64,000 nucleotides of DNA, taken from positions 126,757-190,756 of the forward strand of contig NZ_VMKN01000003.1 in the NCBI RefSeq assembly GCF_007483685.1. Reading direction: 5' to 3'. This stretch comes from Litoribacter populi. Lineage in GTDB: Bacteria; Bacteroidota; Bacteroidia; Cytophagales; Cyclobacteriaceae. Within the stretch, counting starts at the first letter, position 1. Every line of letters begins with the position of its first letter. This document shows, one piece after another, positions 1-8,198 of the stretch. The translations under genes and the position numbers were made by a program. Below the pieces are notes generated by a model. It made no database searches. It saw only the letters and a list, made by a program, of their open reading frames with translations, and was not told the origin of the DNA.

Positions 1-46
1 TGTATGTCCCTGATATAGGTTGACCACTTTTACTCAATTCTATATC

Positions 47-445
47 ATGAAAGCAAACTTAAAATCCATCAACAAGACAAGGCAATTCAGTGTGGAGTTC
101 AAGAAATCAATTGTTGCCGAATTTGAAAAAGGTAACTTTAGCGTTCTGCAACTGAGTCGCCTCCATTCAGTACATTTTCAGACCATTTACAATTGGATCT
201 ATAAATTCTCTACCTTTAACGAAAAGGGGTATAGAATCATTGAAATGGAGGATAGCACAAGTAAAAAGCTAAAGGACCAAGAATCAAGAATAAAAGAACT
301 GGAGCGGGCGGTAGGCCAAAAGCAGCTTAAGATTGAATATCTTGAAAAGCTTATAGAAGTGGCGGGTGAAGATCTAGGCATGGACTTAAAAAAAAATTCC
401 GGCACAGAACGCTCGAATGGTACACCCAAAACAAGGCAAAAGTGA
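47..445 (+). CDS. IS3-family transposase OrfA (DNA-binding subunit)
   Basis: OrfA of the IS3 element, 132 aa from the ATG at 47; an in-frame TTG at 20 lies in the terminal repeat and is unlikely to be the start. The N-terminal half is a helix-turn-helix of the transposase_8 type (EFKKSIVAEFEKG ... LSRLHSVHFQTIYNWIYKF) that binds the IS ends. The C-terminal half is a coiled coil (residues about 78-110, rich in K/E/L) typical of the leucine-zipper region used for oligomerisation. A run of nine A at 388-396, near the 3' end, is a good -1 slippage site leading into orfB. The last 16 residues after it are probably read only in the unshifted product. Confidence 0.9.
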   Translation: MKANLKSINKTRQFSVEFKKSIVAEFEKGNFSVLQLSRLHSVHFQTIYNWIYKFSTFNEKGYRIIEMEDSTSKKLKDQESRIKELERAVGQKQLKIEYLEKLIEVAGEDLGMDLKKNSGTERSNGTPKTRQK

Positions 446-1305
446 AGTATTCACTTAACAAATTCTACGCTGTGTCAGGGATTACCAAGCAGGGTTTTCG
501 GCAATACAGAGAGAGACAAGAGGTTTTTGAAGCTAATATTCAAATACTTATATCAGAGGTTGAACTGCTCAGAGAGGAACATCCCGGATGTGGGGTAGAG
601 AAAATGTATGACACCCTCAAACCAGGATTTCTGGGGCGGGATCGGTTTGTGGAACTGTTTATGGAGCTGGGATATCGAGTAAGGAGGTACAAGAACTACC
701 ACCGCACCACCTATTCGACCAGCAGATACTTTCCAAATTTGATAAAAGGCTTTGAGGTCAATAGTCCTTCCATCATCTGGCAGTCCGATATTACTTATAT
801 AAAGCTTGGGGATAGATTTTATTACGCTGTTTTTATCCTGGACGTTTATACAAGAAAGATCGTTGGATATCAGGTATCGGACCACATGCGAGCAACAGCC
901 AACATGGCGGCTTTGAAAATGGCATTCAAGGAAAATAAGCCTCCTCAGATACACCACTCGGACAGAGGCAGCCAATATGTTTATGAGTTGTACATCAATA
1001 TGTTGATGGAGAAAAGTTGTCAGATAAGTATGGGGCTTTCCGCCCAGGACAATGCCTATGCGGAAAGAATCAACCAGACCATAAAGGACGAATATCTAAG
1101 GCATTGGAACCCCACAACATCGAGTCAACTTATCAAAGATGTCAAAAGGGCCGTCAATCATTACAATACCAAAAGGATCCATAAAAACCTGAATAAGCAG
1201 ACCCCATTACAGTTTGAACAAAAGTGGTCAACTTACAGCAGGGAAAACAGACCGGTATTGACTATATTTAACAACGAAATTCAATTACAAAACGGTCAAC
1301 ACTAA
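442..1305 (+). CDS. IS3-family transposase OrfB (DDE integrase subunit)
   Basis: Catalytic part of the IS3 transposase, 287 aa if started at GTG 442, which overlaps the orfA stop as GTGA. A rve integrase core holds the DDE triad: D in WQSDITYI, D in HHSDRGSQY and E in NAYAERINQTIKDEY. An HTH_21-like segment (HPGCGVEKMYDTLKP) precedes it. The same frame is open upstream back to 370, and the translation between the A-run at 388 and 442 (RTLEWYTQNKAKVKYSL) looks like genuine protein. The functional product is therefore probably an OrfAB fusion made by -1 ribosomal frameshifting, as known for the family. It is intact, with no internal stops. Confidence 0.93.
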   Translation: MKYSLNKFYAVSGITKQGFRQYRERQEVFEANIQILISEVELLREEHPGCGVEKMYDTLKPGFLGRDRFVELFMELGYRVRRYKNYHRTTYSTSRYFPNLIKGFEVNSPSIIWQSDITYIKLGDRFYYAVFILDVYTRKIVGYQVSDHMRATANMAALKMAFKENKPPQIHHSDRGSQYVYELYINMLMEKSCQISMGLSAQDNAYAERINQTIKDEYLRHWNPTTSSQLIKDVKRAVNHYNTKRIHKNLNKQTPLQFEQKWSTYSRENRPVLTIFNNEIQLQNGQH

Positions 1306-1364
1306 TCAGGGATCGACATAATGTAAAGCCCCCAACCAAACCGCACTTTCCTGGTTAATTACCT

Positions 1365-1991
1365 ATGCCCAAACGCTTAACTTTACTTTTTCTGTTTATC
1401 CTCTCATTTTCCAGCCTCCAGGCCGAGGCGGAAAAGCATATCATCTATGTCAGCAGCATCAGCTGGCATACTGGGTTGGTAATTCCCGGCGATGTCCTGC
1501 CTGACAGTATCTGGAGTGAGGGGCATGACTATGGAGATGCGCCATACCTGGAGATCGGCTGGGGGGATGCGGACTTTTATCCTCATGAGCGGTTCAACCT
1601 TTGGTATGCCTTTAAGGCGGTTTTTTGGCCGACTTCCTCAGTGTTGCATTTTAAGCCCATCCGAAGAAATGTCGAAGACCACTATTTTGACACCAATGTG
1701 GTGAAAATTGAACTCACCGATGAACAGTTGCACCAGCTTGTCCTTTACCTAATCGAGCAACTAGAACTAGATGATAATGGGAAGATCATCCCCGCCACAG
1801 AAGGACTTTATTCCAATAGCCATTTTTACGAAGGAAGCAGTTCCTATTACTTCCCCAACAATTCCAATGTCTGGGTGGCTCGGGCAATCAGAGAAGCCGG
1901 TTTCTCCCTTAGGCCTATTTGGCTGCAGACTACCGGAATGGTACTTAATAAAGTCGAAGACTTCGGCATTAGGGTGGTAGAAAAAAACTGA
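1365..1991 (+). CDS. DUF2459 / TIGR02117-type secreted protein
   Basis: 208-aa protein with a cleavable signal peptide (residues 1-20, hydrophobic LTLLFLFILSFSSLQA). The mature part has the pattern of the DUF2459/TIGR02117 family: a SWHTG motif near residue 33, LEIGWGD..FY around residue 62, and a C-terminal NSNVWVARAIREAG segment. The family has no established reaction and is usually exported or periplasmic. The gene begins 47 bp after the IS3 right end, so the insertion may have separated it from its original promoter. The 190 bp downstream hold an inverted repeat of CGCAAAG/CTTTGCG words. Family assignment is from motif recognition; no function is proposed. Confidence 0.8.
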   Translation: MPKRLTLLFLFILSFSSLQAEAEKHIIYVSSISWHTGLVIPGDVLPDSIWSEGHDYGDAPYLEIGWGDADFYPHERFNLWYAFKAVFWPTSSVLHFKPIRRNVEDHYFDTNVVKIELTDEQLHQLVLYLIEQLELDDNGKIIPATEGLYSNSHFYEGSSSYYFPNNSNVWVARAIREAGFSLRPIWLQTTGMVLNKVEDFGIRVVEKN

Positions 1992-2009
1992 TTAGAACCA
2001 GAAAAAAAC

Positions 2010-2117
2010 CAACCGCAAAGAAACATCAGTTGCGCAAAGAAAATGGGAACATAAATTTCACGAATAAATAGGTGATTTATACAACTTTGCGATTCTTCGC
2101 GCCCTTTGCGGTTAATT
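2010..2117. repeat. inverted CGCAAAG / CTTTGCG word repeat
   Basis: The left part carries AACCGCAAAG and GCGCAAAG, and the right part carries CTTTGCG, GCGCCCTTTGCGGTTA, so the two arms are roughly complementary. This is one member of the polar CTTTGCGCC/CTTCGTGCCC family seen at 5519, 15010, 33419, 34226, 35678, 44318, 47080, 53638 and 55520, and the only one present in both orientations. Confidence 0.6.
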
Positions 2118-2180
2118 TAGATTACATACCCCTTTCCTAAATTTTCTTACCTTTGCTACCGCAAATCACCCAATTAGATT

Positions 2181-3386
2181 ATGATCAAAAAGTATATTCC
2201 CTTATTCATCCTTAGCATCTTATTTACCTCCTGCGGGCAAGAACAAGAACAGGAAAGTTCGGCAACTTCTCCACAAGGAACCTACCGTGCGGCCATCGAA
2301 CTTCAAGGTCGGGAAGTACCCTTCTTCATTGAATTTGAAGGGGAAGGCCAAAACCTTCAGGCCTTCATCTTGAACAGCGATGAAAGACTAGAGGCCGACG
2401 CTTCTGTGAAGGGCGATTCTGTTATATTGGAAATGAATGTGTTTGACGCCAGCCTTAGAGGAAAGTTTGCGGACGGCCAACTCTCCGGCGAATGGGTGAA
2501 GCACTACGTGGATAATTACCGCGCCCCTTTCCAAGCCAGTCAAGCTGATGATAAAAACAGATTTGAAACAGATGCCGAGCCAGGACATGATTTTGGAGGC
2601 CGATGGGAAACCTACTTTGACTTGGGCAACGGCGATCCAAGACCGGCAGTGGGTAAGTTTACCCAAGACGGCAGCCGCATCAAAGGCAGCTTTGCCCTGC
2701 CATCGGGTGACTTCCGCTACCTGGAAGGCAATGTGAGTGGCAGCACTTTCTACCTTAGTACCTTCAACGGGGAAGAAGCCAAGCTATTTATCGGTGAGCT
2801 AGATGAAAACGGCAAGGTTACTGGCAAGTACTTCAATGGCCTGACAGGCAACTATTCTTTTACTGCTACCAGGAATGAAGGTTTCGAACTGCCCGATAAG
2901 GCCCGGGAGGTTGCAAGTGAAACGATCGATTTCACCTATCCTGACCTCGATGGCAACGAAGTTTCCTTGAGTGAATATAGAGGCAAGCCAGTATTGGTGC
3001 AGATCTTCGGCAGCTGGTGCCCCAACTGTATGGATGAAACCAAGTATATGGGAGAGTGGTATGAGAAGAATAAGGACAGAGTGGAAATTGTAGCCTTGGC
3101 TTTTGAGAAAAAAGATGATTTTGACTACGCTAAAAACCGTGTGCAGCGCTCCAAAGATAGACTAGGTGCCAACTACCCTTTTCTAATTGCTGGACAGGAA
3201 AAAGACCTAAAAGCAGCCTTCCCTCAAGTGGAGGGACCACTTTATTTCCCCTCCATGCTCTATATTGACCGTGATGGCAAATTAGTTGACGTCCACACCG
3301 GCTTCAACGGCCCCAGTACCGGAGAGCTGTTTGAGCAATGGAAAGAAGAGCATAACAACAAAGTGGAGAAATTGGTAAAGGAATAA
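2181..3386 (+). CDS. TlpA/ResA-like thioredoxin-fold lipoprotein
   Basis: 401-aa lipoprotein. The lipobox FTSC places the lipidated Cys at residue 18, so it is probably anchored in the periplasm or outer membrane. Residues about 30-240 form a beta-rich N-terminal region of unknown role. Residues about 245-390 are an AhpC/TSA-redoxin thioredoxin fold with the redox motif WCPNC (C280 and C283), expected to reduce or isomerise periplasmic disulfides, as TlpA/ResA proteins do. A TAnnTTTG-like -7 element (TACCTTTG, 2148-2155) lies 26 bp before the ATG, without an obvious TTG at the right distance. The gene ends in a strong 15-bp hairpin shared with the convergent gene. The redox role is a family inference; the partner is unknown. 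Confidence 0.85.
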   Translation: MIKKYIPLFILSILFTSCGQEQEQESSATSPQGTYRAAIELQGREVPFFIEFEGEGQNLQAFILNSDERLEADASVKGDSVILEMNVFDASLRGKFADGQLSGEWVKHYVDNYRAPFQASQADDKNRFETDAEPGHDFGGRWETYFDLGNGDPRPAVGKFTQDGSRIKGSFALPSGDFRYLEGNVSGSTFYLSTFNGEEAKLFIGELDENGKVTGKYFNGLTGNYSFTATRNEGFELPDKAREVASETIDFTYPDLDGNEVSLSEYRGKPVLVQIFGSWCPNCMDETKYMGEWYEKNKDRVEIVALAFEKKDDFDYAKNRVQRSKDRLGANYPFLIAGQEKDLKAAFPQVEGPLYFPSMLYIDRDGKLVDVHTGFNGPSTGELFEQWKEEHNNKVEKLVKE

Positions 3387-3392
3387 TAGGTG

Positions 3393-3428
3393 AAACCTTC
3401 CAGGTTTTTTTCCAAACCTGGAAGGTTT
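3393..3428. terminator. bidirectional terminator
   Basis: Perfect 15-bp inverted repeat (AAACCTTCCAGGTTT at 3393-3407 and its complement at 3414-3428) with a six-base loop, between two convergent genes. The arms are also A/T-flanked, so it can stop transcription from both sides. The same AAACCT(T/G)CCAGGTTT words occur at 56230 and 62994. Confidence 0.75.
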
Positions 3429-3436
3429 AATCATAT

Positions 3437-3766
3437 TTACACCTGTGCCGTCTGATAGCTTTTGCAAGCTTCCGCACATTCACGACAGGCTTTGGCGCAT
3501 TGCTGACAATGGTCATGGTCATGCTTTTCACATTCCGAAGCACATTCGTTGCAGATCTCAATACATTCTTTAATTAAGTGCTGGGCATGCCTAGATCCAG
3601 AAGCAACAAAACTTGCCGTTACTTGGCAGATTTTGGCACAATCCCTATCGGTTTTGATGCACGTTACCATATGCTGCACATTGTCCTCGCTCAGGCAACT
3701 GTCCATACAGTGTTCACATGCAGCAGCACAGGCGGCTAGTTTTTGGATTAAATCTTGGTGGTTCAT
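3437..3766 (-). CDS. Four-helix bundle copper-binding protein (Csp/DUF326-like)
   Basis: 109-aa cytosolic protein with 16 cysteines in helical CxxxC and CxxC spacing (CAAACEHCMDSC near the N-terminus, then pairs such as CNECASEC and CQQCAKACRECAEAC), plus His residues. This is the signature of Csp-type four-helix bundles, which line their core with Cys to store many Cu(I) ions. No signal peptide is visible, so it fits the cytosolic Csp3-like class. It lies in a cluster with a metal-domain regulator, small His/Cys proteins and a CzcA pump, which supports a copper or other soft-metal buffering role. Which metal is stored cannot be read from sequence. Confidence 0.88.
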   Translation of the reverse strand: MNHQDLIQKLAACAAACEHCMDSCLSEDNVQHMVTCIKTDRDCAKICQVTASFVASGSRHAQHLIKECIEICNECASECEKHDHDHCQQCAKACRECAEACKSYQTAQV

Positions 3767-3845
3767 GGTAAAGTTTATTAAGGGTTAAACATACTTTACA
3801 AACCTATCTAACAACAATAAGTTTTTATGACTTTTTGGTGTAAAT

Positions 3846-4415
3846 TTATAAATCCTGATAGCCCTTGCGATAGGCCGAACTTCCACTTCTATAAGCACTT
3901 GGACTCAAGCCTGTCAGTTTCTTAAACTGTGTTGAGAAATACTGCACACTACTATATTGCAACCGGTCTGATATCTCCGATAGCGTTAATTCCTTATTTT
4001 CAAGTAACTCTTTTACTTTTTCAATTTTCAAAGCCAAGAAATAAGACTCTATCGACCGTCCCTCAATTTGACTGAATAACTTACTCAGCTGGAAGTAATT
4101 TTTATGCAGTTTATAGGCGATATACTCAGAAAGATTTACGGTAACCACTTGCTGCTCCACGATGGAATCAAAATATTGCAAGACAGTATGCTTAATGGTT
4201 TCAACCGTATTACCATCTTGGTCAGGAATAAGCTCAAACCCCTCCTCTTCCAGCAATCTACTGATTTCTCCGAGATTTATGTCTGGTGAGGAAATTTTAG
4301 CATAACCTAACTCAACCTCCTGCACTTCTAGACCATCCTGCTCCAATTTCTGCCGCACTACCTTTATACATCTAGGGCAAACCATATTTTTGATTTTTAT
4401 CTGAAAGGACTTCAT
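3846..4415 (-). CDS. AraC-type regulator with N-terminal heavy-metal-associated domain
   Basis: 189 aa from the ATG at 4415, which lies 4 bp after the upstream gene; longer in-frame starts overlap that gene. Residues 1-70 look like a ferredoxin-like HMA domain with MVCPRC (C13, C16) in place of the usual GMTCxxC loop. Residues about 95-180 carry an AraC-type helix-turn-helix (LTLSEISDRLQYSSVQYFSTQFKKLTGLSPSAYR). A metal-binding domain fused to a DNA-binding domain suggests direct metal sensing, probably of Cu(I) or a similar thiophilic ion, and control of the neighbouring efflux genes. Such HMA-AraC proteins recur in Bacteroidota. The sensed metal and target promoters are inference. Confidence 0.82.
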   Translation of the reverse strand: MKSFQIKIKNMVCPRCIKVVRQKLEQDGLEVQEVELGYAKISSPDINLGEISRLLEEEGFELIPDQDGNTVETIKHTVLQYFDSIVEQQVVTVNLSEYIAYKLHKNYFQLSKLFSQIEGRSIESYFLALKIEKVKELLENKELTLSEISDRLQYSSVQYFSTQFKKLTGLSPSAYRSGSSAYRKGYQDL

Positions 4416-4419
4416 AAGT

Positions 4420-5004
4420 TTAATGTTCATGCTTTTCCAAGAACTCACCTTTGGGACCGACTCCTTCAATGTGTACCAAGTGGGCACCATAATGCCCCGC
4501 CATACTTACTGCATAAGAGGTAAGCAGCAACACTAGGGCCACGGCTGTCATAGCAATCCTATTTCTTCTAAATAGAAATAAATTGCCAATCATTAGCACG
4601 GCACCTATTGTACCGATAGTGAGGGTATTATACGCCCAAAAATCATGCAAATACATGATTTCTTGAGCTGCCTCGGTCAACCCAGCCGTGTGAGGGTGCA
4701 GCGGGTAACTGGCTAAATAAGCCGCGCCAAGCCCAAAAATATACATAACCAAGGCCGTCCAATATAAGGATAGCTTTCTAAAATAAATATTGATACCATA
4801 GAGGATCGCACCGACAATTAATAAAACAATCACGAAATGCACGATGAGCGGATGGCTGGAAGGGAAGGCATCCAGATCCCTCCAAGGAAAATCGAAATAG
4901 GACGCCTTAGGCGAATTGTGCTCTACTGGGTCGTGAGCAAAGGCTACTCCTGTGGATACTATAAATAATGGCAATATAAATTTAGGTACTTTCATTTTTA
5001 GCAA
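4420..5004 (-). CDS. DUF2231-like multi-pass membrane protein
   Basis: 194-aa membrane protein: an N-terminal signal or anchor helix (residues 1-23), then about four hydrophobic helices (residues 55-75, 80-97, 125-147 and 152-170). Histidines at HPLIVHF, HPHTAGL, MYLHDFW and GHYGAHLVHIEG are placed near membrane ends, which could bind heme or metal. The layout resembles the DUF2231 group. It is probably co-transcribed with the HMA-AraC regulator 4 bp downstream, so it is likely part of the metal response. No activity can be assigned. Confidence 0.65.
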   Translation of the reverse strand: MLKMKVPKFILPLFIVSTGVAFAHDPVEHNSPKASYFDFPWRDLDAFPSSHPLIVHFVIVLLIVGAILYGINIYFRKLSLYWTALVMYIFGLGAAYLASYPLHPHTAGLTEAAQEIMYLHDFWAYNTLTIGTIGAVLMIGNLFLFRRNRIAMTAVALVLLLTSYAVSMAGHYGAHLVHIEGVGPKGEFLEKHEH

Positions 5005-5081
5005 TAGTTTTTAAGCCCCAGTCTATGGGGTTTTCAAATTTTAAAATAGATCAGATTACAGTTACGTCTTCTATTCTATTG

Positions 5082-5435
5082 CTAAATGATAAATACTTGA
5101 TGTAGTAGATGAAGATCTCGAATTGATAAATTCGGATGAAAGTAGTAGTCAGCAAAGGATTCCGTGAAAATCCCAACACCCACAGGTTCAAAGGGTGTTG
5201 GCAGAGCAAAATCCAAGCTCTTTTCTAAAGAAAGTTGGGGTAAAAAATCATCCTCCAAATAGGATAGTTCCGCGACACTTGTACAACAATGGTCGTGGTC
5301 TCCTTCTGAAGAATGGGATTGGACTTCACTTTTTGCATCACCATGACAGAGCTGAAGGCCGCACACCAGTTCCATAGTGCCCAAAAGAGCAATCCACAGA
5401 ACAACACATAAGTTTAGTGACCTAAATTTCTCCAT
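5082..5435 (-). CDS. Small exported His/Cys protein of metal-efflux loci (DUF6660-like)
   Basis: 117 aa from the ATG at 5435; an upstream in-frame GTG at 5465 is less likely. A hydrophobic N-terminal segment (LCVVLWIALLGTMELVCG) is a signal peptide or anchor, followed by a short metal-ligand-rich stretch (CHGD ... HSSEGDHDHCCTS). The C-terminal part is conserved-looking (FADYYFHPNLSIRDLHLLHQ). Proteins of this shape commonly sit beside CusA/CzcA systems in Bacteroidota, and a second one may be the gene at 7739. A periplasmic metal-binding role is inferred from residues and context only; the DUF6660 label is tentative. Confidence 0.6.
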   Translation of the reverse strand: MEKFRSLNLCVVLWIALLGTMELVCGLQLCHGDAKSEVQSHSSEGDHDHCCTSVAELSYLEDDFLPQLSLEKSLDFALPTPFEPVGVGIFTESFADYYFHPNLSIRDLHLLHQVFII

Positions 5436-5518
5436 TAACTTGAAACTGTCCACAAAGTTAATCACATTTTATTACAAGGCAAGCAACTGATAACTAAGGG
5501 AATGCTCAAGCCTACTTC

Positions 5519-5632
5519 ATCACCACCCCGCAATTCCTCTTTGCGCCTTCGCGCCTTCGTGGCTACTATTACTCTTAAGCCTTCTTCATCACAATCAACC
5601 TACAATTTACCTTTGCGCCTTCGTGGCTAATA
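5519..5632 (+). repeat. polar CTTTGCGCCTTCGTGGC intergenic repeat
   Basis: Two related word blocks (TTTGCGCCTTCGCGCCTTCGT near 5532 and TTTGCGCCTTCGTGGC near 5612), separated by paired AAGCCTTCTTCATCAC words. It is a member of the dispersed polar family described under findings. No gene is visible here. Confidence 0.6.
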
Positions 5633-5638
5633 CCGCCC

Positions 5639-6940
5639 TTAAGCCTTCTTCAACAACACCACACCCACTGTACCAGAAACTACAGAAGCCAACAGGATCC
5701 CGTATTTGGACTGATCGACGATTTCGGTGCTGTCAAAGGCAAGTGCGGTAATGAACAGGGACATTGTAAAACCAACCCCGGCCAATCCCGCGATTCCGGC
5801 GATATGCATCCAGTTCATATTCTTGGGTAACTGGGCTATCTTGGCTTTTACCAGTATCCAAGAGAAGGATAGTACTCCCACCAGTTTGCCTAAAGTCAAA
5901 CCGAAAAACACGCCTATACTCACAGGATTAATCAGTTCGGCAAAGAAGTTCTCCCCGATCTCCACACCTGCATTGGAAAGAGCAAACAAGGGAATTACTA
6001 CAAAGGTAACAATGGGGTGCAGTGCATTTTCGATTTTCTGTAGGGGCGTCTGGGCATCTCTGGAGATGACCTTGATCTTTTCTATGATCCTGTGCTGCCT
6101 GGGCGTCATCAGTGGCCCACGGATCGGTATCTGCTTGTCAAATTTGTACAGCAGGTAATTGATACTTCTGGAATACAAGGATTCGTTAACCCGGGTTCTT
6201 GCCGGAATGGCAAAGGCTACCAATACCCCAGCAATCGTGGCATGTACACCTGAAAGCAAGAATGCCAACCAAACCCCACCGATACCTATTACTGCATAGA
6301 AAATGGTATTCCTCACTCCCAATAAATTTGCTCCCACAAGGAGGGAAAGTAAGCCCAAGCCACTGAAAAGGCTTAAGAAAGACAGTTCGGAGCTATAAAA
6401 GAAAGCGATTACCAACACTGCACCGATATCATCCACGGTGGCCAAGGCTACCAAGAAGACTTTCGCAGTCAAAGGAACACTTTTGCCAGCCAGAGACATC
6501 AACGCCAAGGCAAATACAATATCAGTAGCCATGGGTATACCCCAACCGTTGACAGTGGGTTCTCCCTGGTTGATAAAAACATAGATCAAAGCCGGAAACA
6601 CCATCCCGCCTGCTGCTGCAGCCATGGGCATGAGGGCTTTTTTCATGGTGGAAAGCTCCCCGGCGATGATTTCCCGCTTGAGCTCCAATCCGACCACAAA
6701 AAAGAACATGGCCATCAGGCCGTCGTTTACCCAGTGGTGGAGGGAATAAGAAAGGATATTATCGGCAAACCCAATGCTAAAATAGGTATGCCAGATATGA
6801 TGATAAGAATCCCTCCAAGGTGAATTGGCCCATATCAGAGCTACTATAACCGCCAAAAAGAGGGCAATCCCTCCGGAGTTATCGTAGTGGATAAATTTAT
6901 TGATGGGCCTGATGGTCTTGTCGAGTAGGGTCTTCTTCAT
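5639..6940 (-). CDS. nhaA: Na+/H+ antiporter NhaA
   Basis: 433-aa inner-membrane antiporter that exchanges Na+ (or Li+) for protons and helps survival in salt and alkaline pH. Full-length for the family. Recognisable blocks are HHWVNDGLMAMFFFVVGLELKRE near the N-terminus, MATDIVFALALMSLAG, and LATVDDIGAVLVIAFFY, which carries the tandem aspartates needed for ion binding. The C-terminal half ends in repeated GLAGVGFTMSLFI-type helices. A good Bacteroidota promoter (TTG-N18-TATTTTTG) sits just upstream at 6965-6993, so it is probably transcribed alone. Confidence 0.96.
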   Translation of the reverse strand: MKKTLLDKTIRPINKFIHYDNSGGIALFLAVIVALIWANSPWRDSYHHIWHTYFSIGFADNILSYSLHHWVNDGLMAMFFFVVGLELKREIIAGELSTMKKALMPMAAAAGGMVFPALIYVFINQGEPTVNGWGIPMATDIVFALALMSLAGKSVPLTAKVFLVALATVDDIGAVLVIAFFYSSELSFLSLFSGLGLLSLLVGANLLGVRNTIFYAVIGIGGVWLAFLLSGVHATIAGVLVAFAIPARTRVNESLYSRSINYLLYKFDKQIPIRGPLMTPRQHRIIEKIKVISRDAQTPLQKIENALHPIVTFVVIPLFALSNAGVEIGENFFAELINPVSIGVFFGLTLGKLVGVLSFSWILVKAKIAQLPKNMNWMHIAGIAGLAGVGFTMSLFITALAFDSTEIVDQSKYGILLASVVSGTVGVVLLKKA

Positions 6941-6964
6941 AGCGCTTCCTTATTTTCTCACAGG

Positions 6965-6993
6965 CAAAAATATAAAAATAAGGACGGTTTCAA
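6965..6993 (-). promoter_or_regulatory. nhaA promoter (Bacteroidota sigma-type)
   Basis: On the minus strand, TTG (complement of 6991-6993) is followed after 18 bp by TATTTTTG (complement of 6965-6972), matching the Bacteroidota consensus TTG-N19-TAnnTTTG. Transcription would start near 6958, about 18 nt before the nhaA ATG. Confidence 0.6.
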
Positions 6994-7042
6994 GGGAAAC
7001 CAAAAATATAATGAAACATGATTTAAATCATAGGACAGCACA

Positions 7043-7501
7043 TTACTTCACCATTTCCGCCAAATCCTCTGAACCTTGCATCAAAGCATGTGTATAAGCG
7101 GTATTCCCACGGGCATCTATAACGTGCTTGTCGGCCCCATTGTCAATCAGCCACTGAGCAATGTCCTTATGATTAAAAGTCGCCGCATAGATCAACGCCG
7201 TCGCGCCGTTGTAATTTCTGGCGTTCACATCGGCCCCTTTGGCAAGTAGCATCTTGCCCATCTCGAGATAGCCTTTGAAGCAAATTCCCATCAAGGCTGT
7301 ATTGCCCGCCATGTCCCGGGAGTCCACATCGGCGCCATGATCAAGCAGGATTTTGGCAATCTCGGGCTGATCGTTGTAGGTAGCCAAAATAAGAGGAGGA
7401 AAACCTTTTTCGTTTTTCTTTTCCACCAAAGAATGGTCCGCTGCTATTCTTTCCTTCAGTTCCTCGGTTTTGCCCCAACGTATCAAATCAAAGAAGTCCA
7501 T
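7043..7501 (-). CDS. Ankyrin-repeat protein
   Basis: 152-aa soluble protein made of about four ankyrin repeats. Typical units are GFPPLILATYNDQPEIAKILLDHGADVD, GNTALMGICFKGYLEMGKMLLAKGADVN, and GATALIYAATFNHKDIAQWLIDNGADKH, ending with GNTAYTHALMQ. Such repeats mediate protein-protein contacts. No signal peptide or catalytic domain is present, so the partner is unknown. In many bacteria small ankyrin proteins accompany catalase or other stress genes; nothing here allows that specific link. It is convergent with nothing and stands about 100 bp from the nhaA promoter. Confidence 0.85.
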   Translation of the reverse strand: MDFFDLIRWGKTEELKERIAADHSLVEKKNEKGFPPLILATYNDQPEIAKILLDHGADVDSRDMAGNTALMGICFKGYLEMGKMLLAKGADVNARNYNGATALIYAATFNHKDIAQWLIDNGADKHVIDARGNTAYTHALMQGSEDLAEMVK

Positions 7502-7738
7502 AAGTCATTTAAAATTTTGCAAAGTAAAAGGGGTAACCAGGGCCACCCCTTTACTACCAATAAACATTTACTTATCTAACACACTATGTTAACAGTATTA
7601 ATCTTTTGTCCAAAAAATAGGATAAGATTGTATCTTATTAACCTTGATAGAAGCAAATTGTTGAAAACCATCCAAGAAAAACTTGTAATTTTTACCAGCA
7701 GCTAAAATTCAGGAAAAAATCCCTATTTTTACTCCCTC

Positions 7739-8137
7739 ATGAGATCGTTTGCCTACGTCATATTGCTGAGCATCATTTCGGTAAAAGCTTTTCTACCGAA
7801 CATGGACCTTTGCTGTGACCTGCACCGGATCCCTGCATTTTTTGACCATTACCAGGTTCACAAAGTGGAATATGGCGACACTTTCTGGGAATTTGTGGAA
7901 GGACACTACCTCTACAATGACGGCGACTATGAATTTGTTGCCGAAGACCCAGACCATGCTAACCTCCCCTTCCGAGAAAGTCACAACACGATAAACCAGT
8001 GGGTGTTTTACCCAAACACCACCGCTTTTGAACTGGATAAGCCAATCGAACTGAATGCCGCCATGCTGGGCCGCTACCATGAGCATTTGCCTGTCATAGA
8101 AGCACCCTCCCCTTTTCAACCTCCTCGAGTAAGCTGA
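7739..8137 (+). CDS. Small exported protein upstream of the CzcA pump
   Basis: 132-aa protein with a short N-terminal hydrophobic segment (FAYVILLSIISVKAFLP) followed by MDLCCDLH, a soft-metal-type Cys/His cluster. The rest is acidic and aromatic and ends in a Pro-rich tail (EAPSPFQPPRVS). It precedes the czcA-like gene by 61 bp in the same direction, so the two are likely co-expressed. Its position and tail resemble small proteins found next to RND metal pumps in Bacteroidota. A periplasmic metal-binding or accessory role is an inference; no family domain is recognised with certainty. Confidence 0.65.
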   Translation: MRSFAYVILLSIISVKAFLPNMDLCCDLHRIPAFFDHYQVHKVEYGDTFWEFVEGHYLYNDGDYEFVAEDPDHANLPFRESHNTINQWVFYPNTTAFELDKPIELNAAMLGRYHEHLPVIEAPSPFQPPRVS

Positions 8138-8198
8138 TTTGAACACCAAAGGATAGCTATGTGCTGTCCCCAATCTTCTTATCAGTAAATCAATTATC

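Larger units (their letters stand above)
1..1318 (+). mobile_element. IS3-family insertion sequence
   Basis: A complete IS3-type element. Its ends are imperfect inverted repeats: the left end (1-33) and the reverse complement of the right end (about 1286-1318) both begin TGT and share TCCCTGAT and GTTGACC blocks. Inside are two overlapping transposase frames (orfA, then orfB in the -1 frame). The left end lies exactly at the window edge, so a target-site duplication cannot be checked. The IRs match well and both frames are intact, so the element looks recent and probably active. Confidence 0.9.
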
